19,490 bases of DNA from Butyrivibrio sp. UBA3740 (lineage in GTDB: Bacteria > Bacillota > Clostridia > Lachnospirales > Lachnospiraceae), in the NCBI GenBank assembly GCA_002372465.1, contig DFGW01000133.1, positions 1 to 19,490 on the forward strand, given 5' to 3'. Position 1 is the stretch's first letter, and each line of letters starts with the position of its first letter. Under the pieces are notes generated by a model that had not been told where the DNA came from, did not search any database, and saw only the letters and a list, made by a program, of their open reading frames with translations. Below are positions 1-8,927 of the stretch, in pieces. The translations under genes and the position numbers were made by a program.

Positions 1-80
1 ACGCCGGTATTATCCGGGTCAGGTAATAAGGGTTAGACGTGCAAGGCACGTACACTCTCAGCATAGCTCCCCTAGCGGTT
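1..80 (-). promoter_or_regulatory. TPP riboswitch (thi box), 3' end cut by window edge
   Basis: Read on the minus strand, this stretch contains the conserved blocks of the TPP aptamer in order: GGGGAGC followed by GCTGAGAG (within about 44-75), a variable hairpin with GACGTGC/GCACGTA-like arms (about 36-52), an ACCC block near 30, then ACCTGA, GGATAAT and CCGGCGT (1-24). The closing P1 strand and the expression platform lie left of base 1. TPP aptamers bind thiamine pyrophosphate and switch off thiamine synthesis or transport genes, so the gene to the left, transcribed leftwards, should be one of these. The aptamer identity is seen in the sequence; the regulated gene is inferred. Confidence 0.9.
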
Positions 81-83
81 ATT

Positions 84-112
84 TTGTTCAATGACAATTA
101 AACACTTATAAC
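84..112 (+). promoter_or_regulatory. Possible promoter of the HAD-CPBP operon
   Basis: TTGTTC (84-89), a 17-base spacer and TATAAC (107-112) would start transcription near 119, leaving a short leader that includes the ribosome-binding site at 135-139. The -10 matches consensus at five of six bases but the -35 at only three. It overlaps the opposing promoter at 97-125. Confidence 0.4.
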
Positions 113-125
113 CCGGGGTTGTCAA
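97..125 (-). promoter_or_regulatory. Sigma-A type promoter of the TPP riboswitch transcript
   Basis: On the minus strand a perfect TTGACA (120-125), a 17-base spacer and TTTAAT (97-102, five of six) form a near-consensus promoter. The predicted start, near 90, is about ten bases before the TPP aptamer, exactly where a riboswitch promoter should be. Confidence 0.75.
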
Positions 126-144
126 TAGAGTTTTGGAGGTTTTT

Positions 145-867
145 ATGGATAAATTCAAGTTTCTTTTGTTTGATCTTGACGGAACGGTGACCGATTCCGG
201 ACCCGGCATTATGAAAGCCGCTCAGATAGCGCTTTCCAGATATAATATCGAAGAAGCAGACGCAGAGCGCCTTAGGCTCTTTGTAGGGCCTCCTCTTGAT
301 AAGAGTTTTATAGAAAGATACGGTTTTTCCAAGGAGCAGGCCTGGGAAGCCATCGGTCATTTCAGGGAGTACTACAACAAGACCGGCGTTTTTGAAAACA
401 GTGTCTATCCCGGAATGGAGACTCTGTTAAAAGAGCTAAAGGACGAGGGTTACGTTATCGCCATTGCCTCCAGTAAGCCCATTGTCTTAATCCACAAGGT
501 CCTTGACCACTTTGATATAGATAAATACTTTGATGTGGTGGTTGGCTGTGAGCTGGACGGAACCAGGTCGAAGAAATCCGAGGTAATTGAGGAAGTCCTT
601 CGGCAGCTTGGAGCTATGGCTCTGGAGCATGGTCTTGCTAATGCCGGCCATGGCAGTCCTGATGAAGGCCAGCTAATCCGCCTTGTAAAGGAAAAGTCCG
701 TCATGATAGGTGACAGATGCTACGACGTAGAAGGCGCCCACAGCTTTGGAATGCCCTGTATCGGAGTTCTATACGGTTATGGAAGCAGAAAAGAGATGGA
801 TGAAGCCGGCGCCGACTACATAGCCGCCACTGTTGAAGATCTTAGGGATTTCTTCCTTGGAGACTAA
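145..867 (+). CDS. HAD-superfamily phosphatase, phosphoglycolate phosphatase-like
   Basis: A cytoplasmic, Mg-dependent haloacid dehalogenase-type phosphatase of 240 residues. Motif I is DLDGT with nucleophile Asp10 and acid/base Asp12, motif II is Ser109/Ser110, motif III is a Lys near 144, and motif IV is GDRCYD with Asp190 and Asp194. Residues about 15-90 form a helical C1 cap, as in the Gph/PGP group. About 20 residues between motifs III and IV (roughly 157-178, Gly/Ala/His-rich) look like a lineage-specific insertion. The ATG at 145 is chosen because GGAGG (135-139) sits five bases upstream; an in-frame TTG at 133 lies on top of that site. The gene is followed 49 bases later by a membrane protease gene, so the two are probably co-transcribed. 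The substrate cannot be read from sequence. Its neighbour across the divergent promoter is a TPP-regulated gene, but a thiamine-phosphate role is speculative. Confidence 0.9.
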   Translation: MDKFKFLLFDLDGTVTDSGPGIMKAAQIALSRYNIEEADAERLRLFVGPPLDKSFIERYGFSKEQAWEAIGHFREYYNKTGVFENSVYPGMETLLKELKDEGYVIAIASSKPIVLIHKVLDHFDIDKYFDVVVGCELDGTRSKKSEVIEEVLRQLGAMALEHGLANAGHGSPDEGQLIRLVKEKSVMIGDRCYDVEGAHSFGMPCIGVLYGYGSRKEMDEAGADYIAATVEDLRDFFLGD

Positions 868-916
868 ACCGGGGCGGGCTTTAATCTCTCTTATTTTGAC
901 TCCGGAGGCAGTCAGT

Positions 917-1372
917 ATGAAGCTTAATTCTGTTAAACCAAAATGGTATGAATATATTATGTGGGCCGGGATTGGGGCTTTTGCCGCATTTATCCTGACC
1001 CTTATATTCAATTTCACAGGCCTTACCGGGCTCTCCTCCTTTGAAGATGCCAGTCAGGGCCTTTTGGGGGTATCAGAGTCACTCTTTGTGCTGATAGCTC
1101 TTTACTGCCTTGTGACTCCCTGCCTTGAAGAGATCATCTTCAGGTATTTCATCTTTAATCTGCTAAATAAGCGCATCAAAAAAGCTGCAGTCTCCATACT
1201 GATAACTGCAGCTCTCTTTGGTATTTATCATCTTAATCCTGTTCAGATGCTTTACGGCTTTCTCATGGGGCTTCTTATCACCTACAGCTATTATAAACGG
1301 CCCATCCTGACTATTCCCATCCTTGTGCACGCTGCAGCCAACGCCGTTGCGCTGGCCTACACGTTCCTGTAA
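917..1372 (+). CDS. CPBP (CAAX/Abi) family intramembrane metalloprotease
   Basis: A small integral membrane protein of 151 residues with hydrophobic segments near 13-33, 52-70, 90-107, 111-126 and 130-149. It carries the full set of CPBP (Abi, PF02517) signature residues: Glu71-Glu72 and Arg76 in EEIIFR, His105 in FGIYH, and His138 with Asn142 in HAAAN. These are the predicted metal-binding and catalytic residues of intramembrane proteases related to the Rce1 CAAX protease. It is shorter than most family members, which often exceed 200 residues, and so seems to be a minimal core. The ATG at 917 is preferred because GGAGG lies at 903-907, nine bases upstream; an upstream in-frame TTG at 833 would overlap the phosphatase gene and has no such site. 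The substrate is unknown. Family members serve in bacteriocin self-immunity or protein processing, but no such partner is visible here. Confidence 0.85.
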   Translation: MKLNSVKPKWYEYIMWAGIGAFAAFILTLIFNFTGLTGLSSFEDASQGLLGVSESLFVLIALYCLVTPCLEEIIFRYFIFNLLNKRIKKAAVSILITAALFGIYHLNPVQMLYGFLMGLLITYSYYKRPILTIPILVHAAANAVALAYTFL

Positions 1373-1382
1373 AGGGATTTAC
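1369..1382. terminator. Weak hairpin between convergent genes
   Basis: GTAAA and TTTAC flank a four-base loop between the converging protease and addA genes, followed on the plus strand by CTGTTTTA. The stem is short and AT-rich, so it is at best a weak bidirectional terminator. The 15 bases between the two stop codons hold nothing stronger. Confidence 0.25.
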
Positions 1383-1387
1383 CTGTT

Positions 1388-4300
1388 TTATAATTCAATC
1401 GCTTTGGACAGGGCGAAGGAATAGATGTAGACTTCCTTTACCTTTCGACAGGTAGCAGCTTCAAGAGCCCTCTTGTAGAGGTCGAGCTGAACCCTGTATC
1501 TGTCCACAAGGGTCTTTTCTTCTTCAACACGGTCTGTCTTGTAATCCAAAAGGACAAGATCATCCCCTTCAATGAACCAGGCATCAATAATACCCTGAAC
1601 CAGTACCATTTCCTCCTTGGGGAATTTGGGGTCAAGCTCGTCAGCAGGAACCCCCATCATGAAGGGTTTCTCCCGCATAAGCTCCCCCCGGCGGAAAGCC
1701 TCCCCCATTCTCCTTCCAAGGTCAGTAGCAAGAAAGGCAGTAATATCCGGTGTCCAGACAGCTCGCTGCTCCTCAGGGCTAAGCCACCCTTCAGAGGCTT
1801 TTTTCATGCCCCAGGCATAGAGTTTTTTAGAAACAGGATCAAAGGCTCCCTCCCTGGCTTTCTCCATCAGCGATTCGTCGCCATATATTTCCCCATCCAA
1901 AAGTTCCATGATCCTATGGTAGGCAGTTCCACGCTCTGCCCCGGTAAGGCCGTGGGAGGTTTTATTGCCTGCAGGCTGACCGTCTGTAGAAACTGCATCG
2001 CCGACAAATGCGCCGTCAGGCTGCAGGTCGCCTTTTTCAGGCTCAGCGAATATTTGCTGTGCGTCCATACTCTGGGCGAAGGGCGCCTCATGAGCACTTA
2101 TCTCTGTCTCTTCCACGTAGCTCTTTTTCTTGAGCTCTGAAACTGAAGTCTTGGTGAAAAGACCTTTGAGATCGTTGTGGGCATACTCCGCGTAAAACTT
2201 GGCTCGGAGTCTCTCACAAAGCTGCAGATCCCAGTATTCATCGGCATTCGCGATATGACCTGCCGATTCGCTTATTTCCTGGCTTTCAGCCGTATCATTG
2301 TCAGAAACGCTGTGTTTATCAGCATTTGCGATATTACCCTTAAATCCCGCATCAACAGTGGCTTTGAGGACTGATCTAAGTTCCTCACGGCGGAGCACGC
2401 CTCCAAGAGCCTCCCTGACACCGTTCTCCTTCAGGTCCTTTTCTCCAAGAGCCGTGAAATGGAAAGCCGGAACACCGGCAGTATCCTTCTTATCCTGATA
2501 TACATCCTTATTAAGCTGGTACTTTTCAAGGACGCCCTCAAGAGCCGGATGCCTTATCAGCGCCGGAAGGACAAGGTCGAAGTAGCTCTTTGCACCGCCC
2601 CTTAATGAATAGGGCAAAAGCCTGTCACCACCTGAAATAGCCGGTATCTGCCCAATCGCGGCATTAAGGCTCTTTGCAAGGTCCTTTTCAAAGGCAGTCA
2701 GGATCAGCTTCTCCTTGGCTCTTGTAAGTGCAACATAGAGCACCCTTATCTCCTCGCCAAGGCTCTCCATGTTCATCCTGGAAGCAATCACCTGGCGCTT
2801 TAAGGTGTCATACTTAACCCTAAGTTCAGTATTTATGCACTTTACGCCTATTCCCAGATCCATATCCGTGATAAGGTCTCCCTGGGAATCCCTGAAATTC
2901 ATCTCCTTGGACAGACCGGATACGAAAACCACAGGGAACTCAAGTCCCTTGCTCTTATGTATGCTCATAATGCGGACCACATCGGCATTCTCATCGATTA
3001 TTCCCGCCTCACCATAGTCCACCTGTACAGTTTTCAGGTGCTCAATATATCTTACAAAGTGGAAAAGCCCCTTAAAGCTGGTCTTTTCGAAATTGGCCGC
3101 ATTGGTGAGAAGGAGCTCAATATTGGCCCTCCTTTGATTGCCCGCGGGCTGAGCAGTCACTATAGCCTCGTAATCAGTTCTGTCTATAATGATCTGGAGC
3201 AGCTCATGTACAGGGGTATAGGTGGCCATGGTCCTTAGTTCGTCGATCATGGTCAGGAACTCTTTTATCCCGGCCAAAAGAGCTTCATCCAGGCCACAAA
3301 AAGCATCCTGATCCCTGAAATCCTCCATTTCCGAAAGGATCTTCAATCCCTCGTAGAAAGTTCCGGACAGGCTCTTTTCAGAGCACTTGTCCATCGCAAC
3401 ACGGATCCTGGCAAGCTCCTCATCAGAAAATCCCCCGATCAGTGAGTGCATCACGGCAACAAGAGGTATGTCCTGCCTCGGGTTATCTATGACCGACAGA
3501 AGATCCAGAAGCACAGAAACCTCTGTAGCCTCAAAATATCCGCTTTTTGACTCGATATAAGTCGGAATCCCCTGGCTTTCCAAAACGTCCTTAAAGACGT
3601 CATCCCATCCGGACAGGGACCTTAACAAAATGACAATGTCCTTGTACTGAAGATCAGGCTTTTCCCAGCGGAGGGCATGGATCCTCTGGGCAACAGCCAG
3701 AGCTTCCTTCTCCCTTCCTGTCATCTCACTTATGACTTCATCAGCCTCATCAGCATCCAGGACGTCCTTTCCGTCAAGCATTATAAGCTCCGGGGTTACA
3801 TCATATACCGGATCATCGAAGGGATTTCCAAGCCTTAAAAGGGCATCCTCATCATAATCAACGCCTCCAAGGTCATCTCCCATTATCTTTCTGAAGATAT
3901 AGTTGGTACCGTCAAGGACCTCTATCCTGCTTCTGAAATTATTATGAAGGTCGATCCTTTTGTCAGTTGCATCCGCTTCCTTGCTGTAGCGCCCAAGCTT
4001 ATCCATGAATATCTCGGGCCTTGCCAGCCTGAACTTGTAGATACTCTGCTTGACGTCGCCCACCATGAATCTCTCGGATATATCAGCCTTTTCTCCTGAA
4101 ATAGCCTTAAGGATCATCTCCTGAACATTGTTGCTGTCCTGATACTCATCAATAAGGACCTCCTTAAAGAACTCCCTGTACTCAAGGGCAACCACAGAAG
4201 GCCTGCAGATATCAAGTATCTCCTGAGCTGACAGACCACGGCACTCATCCTCAGATGGATGCTCCACCAGAATATCCAGGGCAAAGTGCTCCATATCCGC

Positions 4301-5386
4301 AAAATCTATGAGCTGTTTTTCCCTTTTCTTATTATCAAATCTGGATTTAAATTCCAGAGTAAGTCTGCACAGTTCTTTGACTGCCCGGTCACAAAGCTCC
4401 ATCTGGGAAATGATAGTCCCGGAAGTGAGAGCAAAATATTTCTCCATCAGCCCGTTTATGCTCTTTTTAACTCCGTCCCTGATGTCTTTGACCTGTTCAC
4501 GCTTATCGGCATTGACGGAAGGGTCCTTTTTTCCTGACAATCTGGCAAAGGAAATTCCGCGAATGCCGTCAAACAGGGCATCGTAGGTATCATATTTCAA
4601 AGCCGCTTCAATACTTGCTTTGTCGTCATTTAATATAGGTTCATTCATGTATGGGCCATCAGGCTCAAGGCAAAGTCTTATGGCGCTGTCTATCCTTGCT
4701 TCAGCTTCTTTAAGAACCCTTTTTGCATAGGTCACACATTCCTTTACCCAGGGAAGTTCATCAAAGTCTCCTTCCGGTGCCTCATAGTCACGTCCCCTGT
4801 CTTTGATCCAATCATCAGGAAATGGCATACTCATGGAAAACTTAAATAACTGATTAATATATTCCTCAACCTTTTTATCAGAACTCCCTGTAGCGAAATA
4901 ATCCATGCAAAAGAGAAAATCGCTGTCCAAAGCGTCACCTGCAGCCTCATACTCATCTTCCATGAGCTCTGCCATTACTTCCTCCTGCAGAAGCTTAAGC
5001 TCTCCTTCATCCCCGACTCTGAAGGATGGATCAAGACCGATAGCATTGAAATTATTCCTGATAATATATTGACAGAATGAGTCAATAGTTGTGATCTGGG
5101 CGTTGTGGATCAGAGTTTCCTGCTTCTGGAGATGGCCATTTTCCGGGTCTTTAGACAGCTCCTCCTGGATAGCTTTTGTTATTTTTTCTTTCATCTGGGA
5201 AGCAGCAGCCTTGGTAAAGGTAACCACCAGAAGATGATCCACGTCCAGGTCCTTTTCGATCATCCTGATGATGCGCTCTACAAGTACAGCCGTCTTACCT
5301 GATCCGGCTGCAGCAGATACCAGTATGTTACAGTCCCTTGCATCGATGACTGCCTGTTGTTCCTTCGTAAACTTAACCTCTGCCAT
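1388..5386 (-). CDS. addA: ATP-dependent helicase/nuclease subunit A (AddA)
   Basis: The motor and nuclease subunit of the AddAB double-strand-break resection complex (functional RecBCD equivalent), 1332 residues. UvrD/SF1 helicase motifs are present in order: Q-motif FTKEQQAVID (6-15), Walker A SAAAGSGKT (24-32), motif Ia VTFTKAAA (55-62), TTIDSFC (99-105), Walker B IDEYQDS (412-418), GDVKQSIYKFR (443-453), then MSIHKSKGLEFP near 800 and YVALTRAKEKL near 880. The C-terminal RecB-type nuclease has Asp1268 in GIID and Asp1281 and Lys1283 in DYK. The protein is about 100 residues longer than typical AddA. The excess lies in a polar linker (about 1010-1150) before the nuclease, including a small internal duplication. 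The start ATG shares one base with the addB stop (TAATG), which implies translational coupling. Little of a ribosome-binding site is visible, consistent with coupling. Confidence 0.97.
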   Translation of the reverse strand: MAEVKFTKEQQAVIDARDCNILVSAAAGSGKTAVLVERIIRMIEKDLDVDHLLVVTFTKAAASQMKEKITKAIQEELSKDPENGHLQKQETLIHNAQITTIDSFCQYIIRNNFNAIGLDPSFRVGDEGELKLLQEEVMAELMEDEYEAAGDALDSDFLFCMDYFATGSSDKKVEEYINQLFKFSMSMPFPDDWIKDRGRDYEAPEGDFDELPWVKECVTYAKRVLKEAEARIDSAIRLCLEPDGPYMNEPILNDDKASIEAALKYDTYDALFDGIRGISFARLSGKKDPSVNADKREQVKDIRDGVKKSINGLMEKYFALTSGTIISQMELCDRAVKELCRLTLEFKSRFDNKKREKQLIDFADMEHFALDILVEHPSEDECRGLSAQEILDICRPSVVALEYREFFKEVLIDEYQDSNNVQEMILKAISGEKADISERFMVGDVKQSIYKFRLARPEIFMDKLGRYSKEADATDKRIDLHNNFRSRIEVLDGTNYIFRKIMGDDLGGVDYDEDALLRLGNPFDDPVYDVTPELIMLDGKDVLDADEADEVISEMTGREKEALAVAQRIHALRWEKPDLQYKDIVILLRSLSGWDDVFKDVLESQGIPTYIESKSGYFEATEVSVLLDLLSVIDNPRQDIPLVAVMHSLIGGFSDEELARIRVAMDKCSEKSLSGTFYEGLKILSEMEDFRDQDAFCGLDEALLAGIKEFLTMIDELRTMATYTPVHELLQIIIDRTDYEAIVTAQPAGNQRRANIELLLTNAANFEKTSFKGLFHFVRYIEHLKTVQVDYGEAGIIDENADVVRIMSIHKSKGLEFPVVFVSGLSKEMNFRDSQGDLITDMDLGIGVKCINTELRVKYDTLKRQVIASRMNMESLGEEIRVLYVALTRAKEKLILTAFEKDLAKSLNAAIGQIPAISGGDRLLPYSLRGGAKSYFDLVLPALIRHPALEGVLEKYQLNKDVYQDKKDTAGVPAFHFTALGEKDLKENGVREALGGVLRREELRSVLKATVDAGFKGNIANADKHSVSDNDTAESQEISESAGHIANADEYWDLQLCERLRAKFYAEYAHNDLKGLFTKTSVSELKKKSYVEETEISAHEAPFAQSMDAQQIFAEPEKGDLQPDGAFVGDAVSTDGQPAGNKTSHGLTGAERGTAYHRIMELLDGEIYGDESLMEKAREGAFDPVSKKLYAWGMKKASEGWLSPEEQRAVWTPDITAFLATDLGRRMGEAFRRGELMREKPFMMGVPADELDPKFPKEEMVLVQGIIDAWFIEGDDLVLLDYKTDRVEEEKTLVDRYRVQLDLYKRALEAATCRKVKEVYIYSFALSKAIEL
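2241..2338 (-). repeat. Imperfect duplication inside the addA linker
   Basis: Two 20-base segments, 2241-2260 and 2319-2338, match at 17 positions and are 78 bases (26 codons) apart in the same frame. Both encode a version of IANADE/IANADK within AddA residues about 1017-1050. This is a low-complexity, Ser/Asp/Glu-rich linker between the helicase and nuclease domains, where expansion would be tolerated. Confidence 0.55.
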
Positions 5387-8300
5387 TATTCTGTCTCGCT
5401 GTCTTCTCTCATTATCTGTTCCAGAGCTTCATTTGGAGAAATGCCAAGCTTTCTCTTCTTAAAGCCGTTTATCTTCTCATCGTATCCGCATATTGATCTG
5501 AAGGAGCAATAGGTACATGAACTCCTCTTATCGTCCTCATAGGGGTCAATCTGAATATCACCATTAAGGATCCTTTTCCCAAACTCTCTTATCTTCCTGT
5601 TTACAAATCCTGAAATAGCAGAGTATTGCTCCCCGGTAGCCACCTGAGAGTATGCAGAAAAGCTTCCGTCCTTGTTTATACCCACAGGAATTATGTCAGA
5701 CTTAGAGTTTAAGCCATTGTCCAGCATCTGAATAATAGTCTGATCTCCGTTTACCAATCCGGTCATTTTCAGCTCGTTTTTTATCTTGTTATTGATATCA
5801 TCTGCTATCATTTCTTCTTTTGCGTCAACCATGGGGTCTTCCACATGATAGTAAAGAATCGCTGCGGGAATCACCTCTTTTTCCGGGGATAACTTCTTCT
5901 GGGTAGCCATGGCAACATTCATATACATCACCAATTGCAGCTGCAGACCGTAATAGAGGTATGCCAGATTAAACTTATGGGCTCCGGATTTAAAATCCAT
6001 CACCTTGATATAAACATGGTCTTCGTCTTTGCATAAATCTATTCGGTCAATCTTTCCAACAAGCTTCATGCGCGTTGTTATGGCGTTTTTCTCATCCTCG
6101 GACAGATTTACATTGATCTCATCAATATTGCCTGCCTCGCTGAAACTCATCTCCACAAAGGCAGGTTCAAAGGTCCCCTTGGAGATCTGATACTGAAGGG
6201 TGTCAACAGTCCTTTCAAGAATCCTTCTGATGCGCCGGATCATATACTGATTGCGGGAATTACTAAGAAGTACGGTATCCTTGTAGCCCTCAACACATTT
6301 TGTTAAAGCCACATTTAACATCTCATCAGATTTCTCTTTTGACAGGGTACTCCAATCAATACCTTCAGTTATTATTTGACCTGTATATTCCTCCAAAACC
6401 TTATGGAAAACGTTACCCAGGTCTGAAGCTTCAAATTCATATTCCCTTCTCTCATCAAGACGAAGTCCGTACTTTATGAAGTGGGCATAGGCACATCCGG
6501 CAAACTGCTCAAGCCTGCTGACACTGTTCTCCAGAGTGGCTCCGTAGAGTGCCACAGCCAGAGTCTTTGCCATGGGAACTGATTCGTAGTGCTTAAATGC
6601 CGCCTCCAGCAAAGCGTTCATATATCTTCCGCTGCCCTCTCCGGAGAGAACCCTGCAAAGGCTGAAAAGTTCTTTTCTCTCAGTCTCTGAAAGCCTTCCC
6701 GAGGCATATTCCCTCATCATGGAGGATAAGGTGTCAAAGCTGTCCTTTATCGCCACATTCTGGCTCTCAAAGCCGCCCTCTTCCGGTCTTTCCACTATCA
6801 GGTTCTCAAACATCTCCCGTAGTTTAAAGATAAGATAAGCAGGACTTAAGCTCTTCCCGTCCCCTCCTATCACCGAATAGGACAGATACAGCTTATCTGT
6901 GGGCTTTGTCAGGTTCATGTACAGATACAGCCTTTGTATGTACATCTGCTGCCTTGGAGTTGGCGCAAATTCCACCTCAGTCCCAAGATCCATAAGAAAC
7001 TGCCTGTCTATATCGGAAAGAATACCTCCGCTTCCGGCGCTCTTGGGGATATTTCCGTCATTTACGCCCACGAAAAACAGAACCCTGACCTCTTTGAGCC
7101 TGGTCCTTTCTATGTCTCCAACTATTATCCTGTCTACATCCTGTGGGATGGTTCCAACGGATATTTCTCCAAATCCCGTACTTAGAAGCTCCTTAAACTC
7201 CTTAAGCTCCAGCTTCTCATCCCCGATAAGGCTGTCCATCTGGTTCAAAAGAGCTATCACCTTACCATAGATCTGGTCGTACTCCCTGGCTTTCTTTAAA
7301 TCTCCTTCCTTCTCGAAGTTTTCCTTATAAGCAAGGAGTTTCTCCTGGGAATTATTGCCTTCAATCACAGCCAAAAGTGCTGCTGTCAACTCTTTTACCG
7401 TGCCGTTCTTATTGTCAAATAAAGGTTTAAGATCTGAGGTTACCTGAGCTCTCATGCCCTCTAAGGTCTCAAGTATCTTAACCTGCCTCTCATCTGCACT
7501 CTCTCCGGTCTTGCGGGATGTAAACCTGGCGGGCATCCTTCTAAGGAACTTGTCCTCCCATGCCTTTGTGCCCCTGATTCCAAGTGCCCTTACATAGTTC
7601 TCCAGAAGATCGATATCCCCCCTGTCAAAGCCTGTCATTCCGCTTCTCATGTAGTGGAACACGTCCTCATATCTATAGCCCGAAATGACTATATTCAAAG
7701 CGCTGGTGACATATTCGATAAAAGGATTCAAAAGGATGCTGGTGTTCTGGTCAATATAGACCGGAATGTCAAACTTATCCGCATATCTTGCGATAATATT
7801 CCCGTAGTTCTCCAAAGATCCGCAAACCAGCGCAATATCCCTGTAGGCGTAGCCCTCATTCCTCACAAGGTCGGAAATCCTGATGAGAGTCTGTCTCACC
7901 TCCTCAGACAGGCTTGAAGCCTCATACAGGAAGATTGAATTGTTCTCTTTGGTGAATTTCTCTGTCTTATAGCGGAAAAGAGATCTCTCAAGGAAGGCCA
8001 GTGGCTCATTTCCCTTAAGTCTTGCAACCGGTTGTTCTTTATAAAACCGGTCCGGATTTTCGCTGTGGCGGAGCTGTCTGAAGGTCTCAAAGTCAGAAAC
8101 TGTGGAGCCTTTCGCCCTCTGGACCTCAAATTCCAGTTTCTCCAGATCCCGGACAGTCTTTTTGCTGAGCATAAAAAGCTCCTGCTCCTGGAACTGACCA
8201 TCGTAAGGGTCTTCCTCAGGGCTTATGGTTACAGATACCACGACCTGCTTTGCCAGGGTCAAAAGCTCTTTTATCACCCTGTACTGAATGGGGGTAAAGC

Positions 8301-8913
8301 CCGTAAAGCCATCAAAAATGATCACGCTGTCCCTTATAAGGTCTGAGGAAGGCAGCGCCTTACAAAGTATATCCAGCGTCTCCTCAGTGGTGATAAACTG
8401 CCCCTCAATATATTTAAGGAACTCCCGATATAAAAGTCTTAGGTCTTTTATCTTGGCGTTAAGTGCGCCTTTTTTACAGCTCTTTTCCTCAAGGAGGGCA
8501 AGCTCACTGTCTCCGATGCCATATTGCATGAACTCGGAGATTGTGGACTTCACCTCGTCGATGTAGCCGGGCTTATGCATATTCCTTCCTATAACAGGAA
8601 GATTGTCCCCAAGCATGTCGGAAACGCGCCTAAGCACCAGGCTCTTTCCTATATCATCAAGCACAGAAAAAGAGCCATGGCCTGTCTCCTCAAATACTCT
8701 GTGAGAAAGTCTGCCAAAGCTCAATATGTCGATGTTCATGATGGCCTTCTGGGGATGCATGTTTACTACATCCCACTGGGTCTGCATCGTGAACTGGTCC
8801 GGCACAATTATCAAAAAATCGGTGCCGGGCTCCTCTATGCTCCTTCTGATAACCTCTCTATAAAGTCCGGTGCTCTTCCCCGCTCCGGACGCCCCAAAAC
8901 AAAACTCAAGCAT
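5386..8913 (-). CDS. addB: ATP-dependent nuclease subunit B (AddB)
   Basis: The second subunit of AddAB, 1175 residues, close to the usual family length. The N-terminus has a Walker A GASGAGKS (7-14), as in Bacillus-type AddB, on a degenerate helicase fold used for Chi recognition. The C-terminal RecB-type nuclease shows GKID (Asp956) and DFKSG (Asp973, Lys975). The four cysteines that hold the family's 4Fe-4S cluster are present: Cys807, Cys1133, Cys1136 and Cys1142 (the CxxCxxxxxC tail). The iron-sulfur and nuclease sites therefore look intact. The gene sits between the EAL-domain gene, which stops 14 bases upstream, and addA, which overlaps it by one base. The ATG at 8913 starts directly before the Walker A segment, and only a weak GATGAG-like binding site precedes it. 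Confidence 0.96.
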   Translation of the reverse strand: MLEFCFGASGAGKSTGLYREVIRRSIEEPGTDFLIIVPDQFTMQTQWDVVNMHPQKAIMNIDILSFGRLSHRVFEETGHGSFSVLDDIGKSLVLRRVSDMLGDNLPVIGRNMHKPGYIDEVKSTISEFMQYGIGDSELALLEEKSCKKGALNAKIKDLRLLYREFLKYIEGQFITTEETLDILCKALPSSDLIRDSVIIFDGFTGFTPIQYRVIKELLTLAKQVVVSVTISPEEDPYDGQFQEQELFMLSKKTVRDLEKLEFEVQRAKGSTVSDFETFRQLRHSENPDRFYKEQPVARLKGNEPLAFLERSLFRYKTEKFTKENNSIFLYEASSLSEEVRQTLIRISDLVRNEGYAYRDIALVCGSLENYGNIIARYADKFDIPVYIDQNTSILLNPFIEYVTSALNIVISGYRYEDVFHYMRSGMTGFDRGDIDLLENYVRALGIRGTKAWEDKFLRRMPARFTSRKTGESADERQVKILETLEGMRAQVTSDLKPLFDNKNGTVKELTAALLAVIEGNNSQEKLLAYKENFEKEGDLKKAREYDQIYGKVIALLNQMDSLIGDEKLELKEFKELLSTGFGEISVGTIPQDVDRIIVGDIERTRLKEVRVLFFVGVNDGNIPKSAGSGGILSDIDRQFLMDLGTEVEFAPTPRQQMYIQRLYLYMNLTKPTDKLYLSYSVIGGDGKSLSPAYLIFKLREMFENLIVERPEEGGFESQNVAIKDSFDTLSSMMREYASGRLSETERKELFSLCRVLSGEGSGRYMNALLEAAFKHYESVPMAKTLAVALYGATLENSVSRLEQFAGCAYAHFIKYGLRLDERREYEFEASDLGNVFHKVLEEYTGQIITEGIDWSTLSKEKSDEMLNVALTKCVEGYKDTVLLSNSRNQYMIRRIRRILERTVDTLQYQISKGTFEPAFVEMSFSEAGNIDEINVNLSEDEKNAITTRMKLVGKIDRIDLCKDEDHVYIKVMDFKSGAHKFNLAYLYYGLQLQLVMYMNVAMATQKKLSPEKEVIPAAILYYHVEDPMVDAKEEMIADDINNKIKNELKMTGLVNGDQTIIQMLDNGLNSKSDIIPVGINKDGSFSAYSQVATGEQYSAISGFVNRKIREFGKRILNGDIQIDPYEDDKRSSCTYCSFRSICGYDEKINGFKKRKLGISPNEALEQIMREDSETE

Positions 8914-8927
8914 CTATGCTCATCCCA

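Noticed and set aside
6899..7270. Open frame of 123 codons opposite addB
   Set aside because: A shadow of the conserved addB frame, low in complexity and rich in Ser/Leu/Pro, as antisense frames often are.
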